DNA from: Nelumbo lutea
Taxonomy: Eukaryota > Streptophyta > Magnoliopsida > Proteales > Nelumbonaceae
NCBI GenBank assembly: GCA_022828595.1
Contig: JAKGHH010000004.1
Coordinates: 56,508,422 to 56,572,421, forward strand
Length of the DNA: 64,000 bases
Direction: 5' to 3'
The translations under genes and the position numbers were made by a program. Shown here piece by piece: positions 10,995 to 21,641 of the stretch. How positions within the stretch are numbered: position 1 is the first letter of the stretch; each line of letters opens with the position of its first letter. Under the pieces are notes generated by a model. It worked only from the letters and a program-made list of their open reading frames with translations. It did no database searches and was not told the DNA's origin.

Positions 10995-11689
10995 CTAGAT
11001 AGATTCAAATAAATTGGGAAACAAACTCTTCAAAGCCCGAAAAGTTAAATGACCCATTCTATTGTGCCATAGCATAGCCTGATCAACAGACTGAGAAACA
11101 CAAGACCTCTTAGTCTCACTATCTTTTCCAATGAGAACTCCCTCCAAACAGATAGACTCCATTTGCCTTACGGCTAGTCCCAATCACCTTCCTTGTCTCC
11201 AGATCCTGAAAAACACATCAAACCGAGAAAAAGATTACTGAATAATTCTGGTTTTTTGTAATGCTACTAACTGAAAGCAAATTAGTACTAAGCTTAGGAA
11301 CATGCAAAACCAAAGAGAAGGAAATGGCATTAGACAACTTGATGTCTCCCTTGCCAGAAATAGGAATGATGGAGCCATCAACAATGGGCACTTTGTCTCT
11401 ATTGGAAGATAAGTGATAGGTAGTAAACAGTGACGGCAAGCCAATCATATGGTCAGATGCTATTGAATCTATTATCCATGAATGTTCTGTATTACCTGTA
11501 GCCGAGGCATGGTGAGCTGAGGCCCGATTACCTGAATGAGCAAAAGTTGAGGTAGGGGGTGCTTATGCTGTCTGAGGAGGTGGAGCTGAATTACCAACTT
11601 TATTTTCCAACTGAATTAGAGCAGCTCGGACAGAAGCTAGGGTGTCTAAAGGAGTGCCTTTTGTGCTAGATGAGGTTGTACTATCAGTG
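10995..11689 (-). pseudogene. Copia A protease and GAG-pre-integrase zinc region
   Basis: The protease flap lies around 11490-11218. The active-site stretch reads WIIDSIASDHMIG where Copia elements have D-S-G, so the catalytic loop is mutated. Further on, LVLHVPKLSTNLLSVSSITK is the normal protease C-terminal half. The GAG-pre-integrase segment (11183-10995) has AMLWHNRMGHLTFRALKSLF, and its Cys pair (CESCELTK) lies in the next frame at about 10975. Together they form the HHCC zinc site of the integrase N-terminus. Confidence 0.88.
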
Positions 11690-12567
11690 TTAACAGCCAT
11701 CTTTGCATTCCTCTTTTTGTTTTTGAGTTTTTGCTGGAACTAGATGTGGATGCAACTTCCAACAGGTATCTTTAGTATGTTTAGGTTTCTTGCAATGCTT
11801 ACATACTAGGTCCTTATTAGCTTCCTTTTTCATGTCTCTTTCCTTATCACCCTCAGATTTGGGCTTAACTGCTGCTAGAGCTGATTCAAAAGGCTGTTGT
11901 TGTAGCATAACTTTTCTCCTAGTCTTTTCGCTGCGTACTAAGGAATAGGCCTGGTATAGAGTTATACTGTCTCTTGTCAACAATTGCTGTCTCACGATAT
12001 CATATTCAGAGTTTAGACCAGCCAGGAATTCAAACACTATTAGTTTCAATCTGCTTTCTGTAAGTCTGTGCATCCTTCTGACTTTCCCATTCAATTGATT
12101 CAAGGTGATCAATTTCATGCCACAGGGATTTTAAGATTGAAAAATAAACAGAAACTTGTTTCTCACCTTGCTTGAGATTTTTAACCTCACATTTCAGCTC
12201 ATAAGCCCTAGCAACGTTAAGGGGTTGAGAGTAGGTTTCTTTCACAACATCCCAAATTTCCTTAGCTGTTTTTGCCCATAAGTAATTTCGGATGATGTGT
12301 GGCTGCATAGAGTTGCACAATCATGTCATCACCAAATAATTCTCTTGAATCCACTTAGCATAAGTGGGATCCCCCTTAGTTGGTTCCTTCATATCCCCTA
12401 GCAAAATAGTTTAGTTTTCCTCTTCCCCCAATGGCTATCATGGCTGATTGAGCCCATTCTAAGTAATTTGACCCATCAAACTTAACAGTTGTAATCTGGA
12501 AAGTGTTCTCAATCATATTACCTGAGCCAGTTCCAAAAACACCCTCCCCTTGGCTCTTGAACTCCAT
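11690..12567 (-). pseudogene. Copia A gag with zinc knuckle
   Basis: The first ATG-led frame starts at 12567 (MEFKSQGEGVFGTG...) and reaches FDGSNYLEWAQSAM, the usual N-terminal gag motif. It is stopped near 12376. The middle (12320-12030) carries IWDVVKETYSQPLNVARAYE, the UBN2/retrotrans_gag signature. The C-terminal part (12118-11690) ends in a CCHC zinc knuckle, CKHCKKPKHTKDTC, at about 11765-11806. Gag would form the particle and bind RNA. Two frame breaks make it non-functional. Confidence 0.9.
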
Positions 12568-13330
12568 TCTTGGTTAGGGGTTAAGCAAAAAAACACCTTC
12601 CATTTACTGTAACAATCAGCCTAATGGGTTTGAAAACTAACGACAGTAGGTCTAGAAACAGAAAACAGATTCAGTAAAAAAAACTTTCCAATTCACTGTA
12701 TCACTGTATCAATCAGCCTACTGAACCTGAGAACTAATAGCAGTTGGCCTAGGTTTCAGCAGAACTGGGTACAGAACTCCTAAACAGATTATCCGGACAC
12801 AGTAACAGTCCTGGATTTCAGGGTTTTCTCTTAAAACCCTAGAAGAGAAAAGAAAAAAAATTCTATATAGTCGTACCTCACAAATTAGGCTATCCTTGCT
12901 GCTGACCTCAAGAAGGAATAAGACCTTACCCAGAAATTTCTGAAAAACTGATCTTGATTCAAAAATCTTCCTGAAATTCTGATCGCCAACTTCAGTTTTG
13001 CTCAAAACTGATATTGATTCTGATCAACCCCAGAAACTTCTGAAAACAGAACTGATCTTTGAGAAAATCTTCTTGATCGCCAACTTCAGTCTTGATGAGA
13101 TAACCAAAAAATCTGATTGGCACCTCCAATCTTGATCAAAGACCTAACCTTGATCACTTAATTCTTCTCTGATTCTTCCTGATTACAAGGAGCACTTTTC
13201 AATCCTTGGACAGTTGTTGAAGACTTTTTGTAATCTCCAAGAATCAGTCGAATGAAAAAAATCTTTCAGCCCTAAATAATTCTCATGTGGTCGGTTGAAT
13301 TAATTCCACATGAGAAACCCTAGATCGAAT
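12568..13330 (-). other. Copia A untranslated leader
   Basis: Sequence between the 5' LTR/PBS and gag, without a long frame. It contains several imperfect repeats of a unit around ctgatcttgattc and aacttcagtcttgat (about 12950-13150), which look like local slippage duplications. Confidence 0.6.
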
Positions 13331-13342
13331 GCTCTGATACCA
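13331..13342 (-). promoter_or_regulatory. Copia A primer binding site (initiator tRNA-Met type)
   Basis: On the minus strand the bases right after the 5' LTR read TGGTATCAGAGC, the standard complement to the 3' end of plant initiator methionine tRNA. The site directly abuts the LTR. Confidence 0.93.
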
Positions 13343-13674
13343 AGTAGTTGTTCAAGATTGAACAGACACTTAAAAGAGAAGAAAAAAAAAAAGAAAAGAA
13401 TAAGGAAAGAAGAGGGAGAAGAGAGAGAGAGAGCTTGAGAGAGACTTTGAGAAAAGAGAGAGTTGGTTGTTTTGAAACAGCCGCCCCACTCTTAAATTTA
13501 TATACATAGATACTTATAAAAGGAGAATTGCTTACATGGCAAGATAAGATAAAGCTGAAATCATAAAAGACTAATCCTAATCTTATCATAAAAGACTAAT
13601 CCTAATCATAACTTATTGCTGACATACGAACAGTGGGGACCACCTTAGTGGGATCCACTTTAGTGTTCTCTACA
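13343..13674 (-). repeat. Copia A 5' LTR
   Basis: A 332 bp LTR matching 7941-8251. It reads TGTAGAGAACAC... to ...CAACTACT on the minus strand, with the PBS at its inner edge and the target duplication gatac (13675-13679) at its outer edge. It carries an extra GA-rich segment of about 27 bp around 13436-13462. Confidence 0.93.
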
Positions 13675-13904
13675 GATACAAAAGTTACATTGAGAAATCT
13701 TTTATAAGAAAATTGTATACATTTTATATGTTTCCCTGCATAATCGTTTAGCCATCATTTCATAGATTTCAAATTTCTTGTGCACTTGCTTGGTCAAAGT
13801 TGTCATCTATTGTGAACTGAGGTTGTGTTTTCCATTGTACTCTAAAGTTTGTAAACATGTATATTTTCGTGCTTATTCTTGAAGCTACTAATATTACCTT
13901 GCAG

Positions 13905-14120
13905 GAATATGCTGATGCTGGCACAGTGAACCAAAATTATGCAAATATTTTATTGATGCTTTTGCGTCTTCGTCAGGCTTGTGACCATCCTTGTCTTGTT
14001 AAAGGATTTCATTCTGATTCTGTGGGAAAAGCTTCCTTTGAGATGGCTAGGAAACTCCCAAGGGAAATGCTAATTAATCTATTAAATGTTTTGGAAACTA
14101 CAATTTGTAGTGTATGCAGT
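13905..14120 (+). CDS. SNF2/RING helicase gene (CHR27/CHR28-like), exon: end of SNF2 N-lobe and start of RING
   Basis: This 72-codon open exon begins after an acceptor, ttaccttgcag, and ends at a GTAAGT donor (14121). It encodes EYADAGTVNQNYANILLMLL, then RLRQACDHPCLVKG, the highly conserved segment linking the SNF2 N-terminal lobe to the RING insert in plant RAD5/HLTF-like ATPases. It closes with ETTICSVCS, the first Cys pair of the C3HC4 RING. The exon has no stop, and both splice sites are consensus. The preceding exons (helicase motifs I-III) are not in the window. In Arabidopsis the closest family members I recognise are CHR27 and CHR28 (FRG1/FRG2), nuclear chromatin remodellers tied to silencing. 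The orthology is inferred from sequence memory, not from a search. Confidence 0.95.
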
Positions 14121-14439
14121 GTAAGTTTTTTTCCCCTTGTAAAACCTCGTAATTTTTTGTTCCATTGTAAGTTTTTATTCTATTTTAATCCCAATAAATA
14201 AGTGTTGATCTTGCTGCTGCATGTGCATACTCAACCAATTGTGTTCTTAACAAAAGTTGAAAAAATTACTCAAGATTTTTCTCCAAGTAGTTGACTTGTC
14301 CGCATTTTAATCTTAATGAGGTACTTGTTGATAAAATAATCTCCAAGGAGGTGACCTGTCTGGTGTAATCTCAATAGATTATTTCCTCATGAAGTTATCT
14401 CTAGAAGCAACTTTTGATTGATAACAGATCAAGGAAAAC

Positions 14440-15620
14440 TTTATTAATGAAATAATAGCAGGAGAATGAGCAATAAAAAACTGAAGGCTAAAGAAATTTT
14501 ACTTCTGTACCCCAAGGCAAACAAGCTTATTGTGGTGTCCAGAAAAATGAATAACTGAGAGCTAGGAAATTTCTTCTCTGTTCTCCAAGGCAGAGCCTTA
14601 GTACAGCTTTTCCTTGTGCATGTTCTCATTTCATGGAATCAACTCAACCATTTATCTTTATGTTTATTACCAGCCGCCCTGTTAAGGGTATTTATTTATT
14701 ATTCATTATCGTGAAACTAATAAAAGATGTGAATAGGGGACTGGAGAGGACTATGATTCTCTCTTCTCCGTCACACTCTTCTACTTTCTTCTCTCTTTTT
14801 GCTCTGACTTCCTACTTCTCTTGCAACACCTCTTTTTCTTGATTAAATACCTTTTCTTATTTCTGTTTTATTCATCTTGGTATCAGAGCATCCAAAGTTT
14901 TCTTTTTCTCTCTCATTTAATCACATACACCTTCCAGTTGGTAGTGTGTATGGAGAACTAAGTTGCTGATTGTAAGTGTTTGATGCGGCCTCATTTGTGG
15001 AGGTTTTTGGAGAATTTTTTGATTAGTTTTGAACCCCAAGATTGGTGCTTGGAGATTCAGCTCAAACCCTGTCCGACTAGAGAAGTATTTTAGATTAAGG
15101 GGTTTGACCTAGAGTGGCACTTAAGCATTGGGCAATTTCTCTTGAAGCCTTTTTGAGATCGATTCAACTTGGACAAGTTTCTGGAACTCTTGGACGGAGC
15201 AGCTGGTGTTTTACCTATTCTCCCAGGTTGCAAGGTTGTCTGAAACCCTAGAACTAGTGGTACTCTTGTTGGTTTCTCACTTGGAGGTCAGTAATGAAGG
15301 TTTGGTTGGTTGTTTTTGTTTTCAAAATACTCCATATTGCAGTTTTTGGGTTAAAGGAACAATCTTAAGAGGAACTCAAGAAAGGAATAAAATCCAGACT
15401 TGGTTTGGGAGTGGGGAATCTCACAGGTGGTAAGAAGAAACCTAAGGAGGACAATCCTACTTATGAGAAAGGGATACAGGAAAACTATATTTGTATGGGT
15501 TGGTTGGTGAACTCTGTGCAACCATACATTAAACAACACTATTGTGGATGGATGCTGAAGGAGATATGGAATAGTTCTGTAGAGACACATTCTTAGAAGT
15601 TAAATGTGGCCAGAGCTTAT
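14440..15620 (+). mobile_element. Copia remnant: LTR end, PBS and gag start, plus strand
   Basis: A plus-strand primer site TGGTATCAGAGCA at about 14879-14891 follows an LTR-like tail with TATA-like, pyrimidine-rich sequence (from roughly 14440). Downstream, 15405-15596 encodes LTGGKKKPKEDNPTYEKG and QPYIKQHYCGWMLKEIWNSS, a degenerate Copia gag N-terminus of the UBN2 type. No protease, integrase or RT follows, so only the 5' end of an element survives. The LTR's left edge is a guess. Confidence 0.65.
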
Positions 15621-15639
15621 AAATAGTTTTGATAAGTAA

Positions 15640-16350
15640 ATGATTATACCATCAACAAACTGCAAATGTGTCAGAATTGTGCTCTCCGTCCCTACCCTCC
15701 AACCTCTAAAGAGATCCAAACTATCAGCTCTCAAGATACTGAAAACCTTAGCTACCAAGATAAATAAGGAGAGACTGAGAGAAGGGGCCTCCTTGTCTCA
15801 AACCTCTGGTGGTTGGAAAGAAATTTCTAACCACCCCATTAATTACAACCAAATAATATCATGTTTTCAAACACCCTTAAATCCAACTAGCCTCCAACTG
15901 AAAATCCTTTTCCAACACTTGCCAACTTAGGGTTCAAACTCAACCAATTCAATCCATCCATAGTAACCCTTGCATCATCTTGCCTTTTAAATACTACCTT
16001 AAAATGATCCACAAATCACTTGGCAGTCTCTTCTTGATCCACTAGAATCTCACGATTCACTTCTAATTTCTCTACGAAATTCTTCCTTCCATTAGCAAGT
16101 GCATGGAAAAACTTAGTATTGTCATCCCCCTCTTTAATCCATTGGTGCCTTGACTTTTGCCTCCAGCATCTCTTCCCTCAGCAAGATTTCTTCTAGTTCT
16201 TTTTACGAAAGCCATCTCAAGACCTTGTCTTCTTCTCTTAACAACCCTTGACTCTCCTTGTTATCCAAATGCTCAGTTTGGGAAGTTACTCATAATTTCC
16301 TCTCCTCAATTCTTTCAAAGTGCTCTTTGTTCCACTCTTTAATCTTACAT
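15640..16350 (-). mobile_element. LINE fragment, minus strand, internally deleted
   Basis: The plus-strand sequence around 15640-15850 parallels 1985-2120 of LINE A (the FADD and RT-to-connection area), and 16080-16260 parallels 2930-3080 (the endonuclease–RT linker: complement of WLKEGDRNTKFFH). The RT palm between them is mostly missing. There are many stops. It is a decayed relic related to LINE A. Confidence 0.75.
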
Positions 16351-16356
16351 TTGTGT

Positions 16357-16870
16357 CATAGTTTTCAAGGTGCCAAGGTGAGGCTTGTTGACAAGGAGCA
16401 CCTTGTCTTCTAGTTGCCTAGGAGATGGATGTTTTTAAGTAAAAACATATATCCTATGGTAGTTCCCTTGGTTCCATAGTCATATTTCCTTGATAAATAT
16501 CTGTAATTTTCATAAGAAAAGTATAAACTTCATGTTAAAGTATAGAAAATGAACATATTCATTAGAAGAAAAAGAAGAAAAAAAAAGAAAAATAAAAAAA
16601 TATAGGGGCTGAACCCCAATTTTTCTTATTGGAAAAGAGGAAGAATAAGTGTTGATTAGACAATTTATTTTTTCTTTTTCTTTTAAGTTCTTCCTTATCG
16701 GTTCAGGTTTTAAAGTAAGTCTTTGAGGTTCAATACAACAGTTAGCAATGTCTATGTTGATTAAACCCTAACAAATAAGAAAATAATAAAAAGAAATTAT
16801 TATATTTTGATTGATATTAGTTTATACATTTTGAATTAAACATAACCAAAATCATTGTTGATAGCCTTTG
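16357..16870 (+). mobile_element. hAT-like non-autonomous element, truncated copy
   Basis: It starts with the inverted-repeat sequence CATAGTTTTCAAGGTG and continues with blocks that are the reverse complement of the intact 496 bp element at 22129-22624. Examples are the gaacccc...tttaaagt and aagttcttccttat...ggttcagg segments around 16610-16740. No matching right-hand inverted repeat is visible, so this copy seems to have lost its right end. It encodes nothing. Confidence 0.65.
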
Positions 16871-18448
16871 CCTTTTAGACATTAGCTTTGAATTAAATGC
16901 ATAATTGGGTTGTCTTTTGGACATTTGAAGATAGGTAATGCATAATTGGGTTATTTATCAAAAAAAAAAAAGATAGGTAAGATGTTAGGTTTTTTGGGTT
17001 ACTTAAGTCAGTTCAGGTTGGATTTGATTCAGTTTATAAAAGCATAACCCACAACCGAACTAAACTATTGAGTTCTGAAGTTTTCTAAACCGAAAAAGAC
17101 TGTCTTTGAAAACTACAAAATTGGTCGAATCAGACCACTTTGGTCGGTTTTTACCATTTTGTGAACAGCCCTAGTATAAAATATGTATTGGTACATTTGC
17201 AATGAAAATTGTACAGATTTTCAATCAATTCCACTCTTAATTTGGGCCATAAAGCCCAATAAAAGATGAATATATAAAAATATATACATAAATACTTTCA
17301 AACCCAACCAACTCTCCCAAGACAACCTGGCCCAACCAAAGCCCAAACCTATCCTGAGTTGTAATGGGTTAAGCTCAGGTTGGGCCTAGGTTGATCAGCT
17401 TGGGCTCCACCTTGGGTTGGGCCTGGCCCGTGTGCAATGTTTGTCTCTTTAGGGTTGGGCTTGGGTTGACCTTCAGCCCCACCCAACCCGCTCGAGTTTC
17501 AACCCTAATTCAGTGCACCTTTCCTAAGTAGCTTTTCTTAGGCATGAGCTGCTTTTTGTCTATATCTTGTGCAGATCTGTACACTCTTATGTACACACCT
17601 TTTTCATTCTATTATAATTCATTTACTCTTTCCTGAAATATTGGAGTTATATAAACTCTTTTTTTCATTCTCATGTAATTCAGTTACTTTTTCCCAATAC
17701 AATGAATTTGAGAGGATCAAATTTTGGAAGCTGGAGATGACATTGGTTTTCTCTAGTATCTGATCTACTTATGAGTAATATGATTCTCCTTATGGTGTTC
17801 ATGTATTCTTTTGTACATTTCCTTTATGCTTGAGTGTGATTGCTCCTTCACATGCAGAGTTGGTCAGAGGATATTTTTATTCGCTTTTACCTTTCCAAAT
17901 TTTGTTTATTACAAAATGGAAGAGTTGTAATAAAGAATGAGTTTATGCAACTCTTGGATACCTTTCCCAACAATTATGGTGGCCCTATAAAAGGATAGCT
18001 ACAAAGTAAATGGCCAAGAGTTGCATAATCAGTGTTGCATGGACTTTGGCACAAAATTCAGAATCTAATATATGTCCAGAAGTCTGACTCAGCAAGATGA
18101 AAGGACATGTATTTAGATGTCTAAAGGAAAAGTGCAATAGTGCATACTACTTATGTTTGTGACTTATCAACGTTCCATAGGAAAAAATAGTAGCCATCAT
18201 GTACATTAGCTGTCCATGGGGTGCCGTCAACTGGCACTTGTCCAAGGGGACACTTCATCCATTTAGGAGAGTCCATGCAACAATGGTAATGATGTTTAGA
18301 TGAGGAACTGCAAAAGTGTTGTTTCTGTTAATTATGTTAGATATTCTCCCATACAACCAACTAGTTCTTTTTATTTGAAGGTACAATTTTTTTATGTAAA
18401 CTTTTTATCCATCCTTCTGGGCCATTATGACATCTGATACTTTTGCAG
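16871..18448. other. Intron sequence with short dispersed repeats
   Basis: No gene is seen. Two short plant repeat types are visible. One, at about 17020-17175, has AACCGAAC-like and ggtcggttttt blocks and ends gaacagccctag. The other, at about 17225-17510, is built from GGGTTGGGC/GCCCAACCC words in both orientations. The remainder is AT-rich intron leading to the acceptor at 18448. Confidence 0.5.
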
Positions 18449-19045
18449 GACCTACCTGAGGATGCTGTTGTTACGATATGTGGTCATGTCTTTTGTTATC
18501 AGTGTGTATCTGAATATTTAACGGGTGATGATAACACATGCCCTGCTCCTCAATGCAAAGAACAACTTGGTTCTAATGTTGTATTTTCTAGAGCTACTTT
18601 AAGAAGTTCTATTTCTGATGATCTTGGTAGTTATTCCAAGAATGCTTTTGAAGTTGCTGAGAAATCTGTAGTTCCACAGAATATATATAGTTCTTCCAAA
18701 ATCAGAGCTGCTCTTGATATTCTATTGTCTCATTGTAAATTAAAAGAGTCAAGTGCGGAAATTTATTCTGAAGGATGGAGGCATAATGAAGTTTCTTTAT
18801 CTTCTGAAACTACACACTCGGAGCAGTGCTTCTCTGAGGTTAATGCTGCAAAACAAAGGGACATAGATTCAAACTCTCGAAGTGAAGGACCAACCAAGGC
18901 CATTGTTTTCTCCCAGTGGACTAGGATGCTGGACTTACTTGAGATTTCACTGAAAGATTCTTTTATCCAGTACAGAAGACTTGATGGGACGATGTCCTTG
19001 GCTTTGAGAGACAAGGCTGTGAAAGATTTCAATGGTGATCCAGAG
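18449..19045 (+). CDS. SNF2/RING helicase gene, exon: RING finger remainder and start of helicase C domain
   Basis: A 199-codon open exon. The first part completes the C3HC4 RING: VVTICGHVFCYQCVSEYL, then TCPAPQCKEQL, supplying Cys, His, Cys, Cys, Cys, Cys after the pair in the previous exon. A linker with SSKIRAALDILLSH and a Ser/Glu-rich stretch follows. Then KAIVFSQWTRMLDLLEISL (helicase motif IV) and YRRLDGTMSLALRDKAVKDF open the C-terminal RecA lobe. The RING probably gives E3 ubiquitin ligase activity (family knowledge). The exon ends at a weak donor, gtttga; reading through would stop after one codon. The acceptor is acttttgcag. Confidence 0.96.
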
Positions 19046-19346
19046 GTTTGACTCCCTAACAAAAATAATCAAGTGGTTATGGCTGCTTATGTTTTCTTTT
19101 TGGTGGGCAAACTGGAGCTTGGTCAAAGTTCTAGCAGATTAGTTCATGGGGAAACTGGGATATGAATTTGGGCTTTAAAGTCTTCAGAGAGTAAATAAAA
19201 TTAGTAGGAGTCTCATGTTGCTACTATTTTGGGTGCTCATTATTTATGTACCAACATATAATTGTCATAATGTTTTGTTGTCTACCATGGGCTTCGGTTA
19301 TAGCTATAGTATTTTTACTTACATCAAATTATACTTTTTATTGCAG
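19046..19346 (+). other. Short intron of the SNF2/RING gene (301 bp)
   Basis: GT at 19046 to AG at 19346, phase 0. The acceptor is tttttattgcag. No repeat is recognised inside. Both neighbouring exons join within the helicase C domain (DPEV-to-VTVML region, the join giving ...GDPE then VTVMLMS). Confidence 0.93.
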
Positions 19347-19556
19347 GTGACTGTTATGCTGATGTCACTCAAAGCAGGAAACCTTGGCTTAAACATGGTT
19401 GCTGCTTGTCATGTTATTCTTCTTGATCTTTGGTGGAATCCAACAACAGAAGATCAGGCTGTTGACCGGGCGCATAGAATTGGGCAGACTCGTCAAGTAA
19501 CTGTTTCACGTTTAACTGTTAAAGATACGGTGGAAGATCGGATTTTAGCTCTCCAG
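19347..19556 (+). CDS. SNF2/RING helicase gene, exon: helicase C domain motifs V and VI
   Basis: A 70-codon open exon with [20 protein letters not shown] (motif V) and [20 protein letters not shown] (motif VI with the arginine fingers), ending in VEDRILALQ. These are essentially textbook SNF2 helicase C residues, with no substitutions at the signature positions. The donor gtataa at 19557 starts the 28.4 kb final intron. If the intron is not removed, translation ends at once (gta, then taa at 19560-19562), so a retained-intron transcript would encode a protein lacking only the last 34 residues. Confidence 0.96.
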
Positions 19557-19586
19557 GTATAAGCTATTTTTCACTTTCTTTCCTCT

Positions 19587-19615
19587 TCCCCCCCCCCCCC
19601 CCCCCCACCCACCCA
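19587..19615. repeat. Poly(C)/CCCA run at start of giant intron
   Basis: Nearly uninterrupted C's (about 18 in a row) followed by accc units. A homopolymer this long is prone to assembly or read error. It could also form unusual structure such as an i-motif or G-quadruplex on the opposite strand (inference). Confidence 0.85.
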
Positions 19616-20059
19616 CTTTTTAACAAGATTGGGTTTCATAATTTTTTTATCAATACTTTTGGGTGTCATAACTTTTGTTCACTAATAAGCTAGGCATTAT
19701 TCTGTTTTATGTTCTTTCCTTTTAGTATGATCAATTCACATGATTTTTGCAGCATTCTTGCCTGTTGTCTCATCTCAGTTGTGTCACTAAGGAAATTTAA
19801 GTGAACTTTATGAATCTATAGGCCTTATAGGATGCAACTATAAATTTGGTTACAGTAGAAAAACCAGCAATAGAGAATTGGAATAATCAAAAAGAAGGAA
19901 GGAAGAAATAAGAATAGGAGAGAAGAGAAGAACAATGGAAGAAAAGGAGGATGGAGATGAGAAGTATGATCTATTTTCATTCCCTCTCCTAATTAACTTT
20001 TATTAATTCTAAATACAAATCTTGATGTAATTGCAAGAAACCCCTTAAGAGGGTGGCTA

Positions 20060-20560
20060 CTAAAAAGAACAAATAAACGTTGTTAACAGGTCCATATGTG
20101 TGAAGCCCATTAACCTAAAAGAAAAATCAAAAGAATGCTGTCTTCCTATGGTTCCATCTGGCACAACATTGCTACACTCCCTCTCAATCTTAGATGTATC
20201 TTCAGAAGCAATGAAAGGTAGGCACACTTCTCCTGGTGCTACTCTTTCACTGATGAAGTGTCTATCCACTTAAATATTGTTGATCTGATCATGATGTATA
20301 GGGTTATGTGTTACATTGATGGTAGCCTAGTTGTCACGATACAACATTAGTGGTTTATCATAACTAATGCCCATTTCCTCCACCAAAGACCGTGAACATA
20401 ATAATTCTGACACACCATGGGCCATAGCCCTATACTCTGCTTTAGTTGAAGACCTAGCCCGCTTGTCATCAACACAACCTGCTCAATTTGCATGTGCAGG
20501 CTTCTAGTTTCATGTTGCCATTCTTCCCAAACAAAGTATCCTTAACTGGTGTATATTTCA
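20060..20560 (-). pseudogene. Copia B RNase H (C-terminal part)
   Basis: The minus strand reads degenerate RNase H sequence equivalent to 8380-8800 of Copia A: complements of AKAEYRAM near 20440, LYRDN-like at 20340, and HYIDHDQIN/DRHFISERVAPGEVCLPF at 20290-20210. Stops interrupt it. The N-terminal half of the domain continues beyond the nested element, from 21642. Confidence 0.75.
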
Positions 20561-20561
20561 A

Positions 20562-21634
20562 TCAGGGTTTAAAATGTCGATGTCGATGGAAATGTCGCTT
20601 ACCAAAATATAGGACATATGTCGGAAATGTCGGAAATGTCAAGCGGAAATATTGTAAAAATTAGAGACATTGTGGAAATATTATGAAATATGTGGAAATA
20701 TGCAATGATATTTTGTAAAATGATAAAAGAAGCATTAATACATATTTCTAGACTATTATCTTATTCCCAACCATTATATAAAGCTAAGAAACTAAGATCA
20801 ATAACAAATTAGTAAATGATGATTTACTGATTTATTATGCATTTTGATGTTTTTACAAGGTTATCTGATATTTTCTTTTCTTATTTTTTTCTGACTTATT
20901 ATAAATTCTAATATATTTATTCCACACTAGTAAATAGAAATACATATATTCTGATTTTTTAAATATTAAAGTTATAATACATTATGTTTTATTATAAATT
21001 TAACAAACTGATTCTCCTTTTTGTACTATTAAGATTATGATAAATTCTGATTTCTTATTAAACTTAATGAATTTATTATGATTTTTAATACTAAATTGAT
21101 AATAAATTATGATTTAGTATACAATTTAATAAATTTATTCTGATTTTTTATATTAAATGTAGAATATGATTTATTATAAAATTTAATAAACATTTTCTGA
21201 TTTTAATGAACATTTTAAAAAATACTAACTAGTTAATATTTTATTACTTGAAAATATTTTATGTTTTATATTATAAAGTAATTAATTTATTCTTTGTTTT
21301 TATATTTTTTAATTCTTTTTTATAAATATTTTATTTGAAATATTAAATAGAAATTATTAATGGAATAATTTATATTAATATATTGTATTATATTAATATA
21401 ATATACTAATATATTATATTATTAATGTACATTAGTCGACATCCTGTTGACATAATAGGAAAAACTCTCTTTTTTTTGGTTATTTGGACCGACTTGGTCG
21501 ACATTTCCAAAATATAGGAAATGTCGACCAAAATAATGTAATTTTTATATTACCATCCATTTTCATGTTAGTGAGCCTCGACATCAACATATGCCAGGCG
21601 ACATTAGCAACATTTCGCGACATTTGAAACCATG
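20562..21634. mobile_element. AT-rich non-autonomous DNA element with ATGTCG-rich ends, nested in Copia B
   Basis: A 1073 bp insertion in Copia B RNase H. Its ends are imperfect inverted repeats: left TCAGGGTTTAAAATGTCG, right the complement of CATGGTTTCAAATGTCG. Several ATGTCG words follow at each end. The flanks are an exact 7 bp duplication, atttcaa (20555-20561 and 21635-21641). The interior is extremely AT-rich and has no coding capacity. A target duplication of 7-8 bp suggests hAT; a Mutator relation is possible. Removing it restores the Copia alignment. Confidence 0.82.
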
Positions 21635-21641
21635 ATTTCAA

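Larger units (their letters stand above)
7941..13674 (-). mobile_element. Copia A: full-length LTR retrotransposon, inactivated
   Basis: This 5734 bp minus-strand element has two matching LTRs (7941-8251 and 13343-13674), a tRNA-Met type primer site next to the 5' LTR, a polypurine tract next to the 3' LTR, and gag–protease–integrase–RT–RNase H in Copia order. A near-perfect 5 bp duplication flanks it. The coding region is broken by stops and frameshifts. Two catalytic motifs are also changed: protease D-S-G is D-S-I, and RT YVDD is YVDV. The element can no longer move by itself. It ends about 230 bp before the SNF2/RING exon at 13905. Confidence 0.95.
14121..18448 (+). other. Intron splitting the RING finger (4.3 kb)
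   Basis: GT (14121) to AG (18448), phase 0. The intron contains a Copia 5' remnant (about 14440-15620), a LINE fragment (15640-16350), a hAT-like copy (from 16357), and short TA- and GGGTTGGGC-rich repeats. The donor is gtaagt and the acceptor is acttttgcag. Confidence 0.9.
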
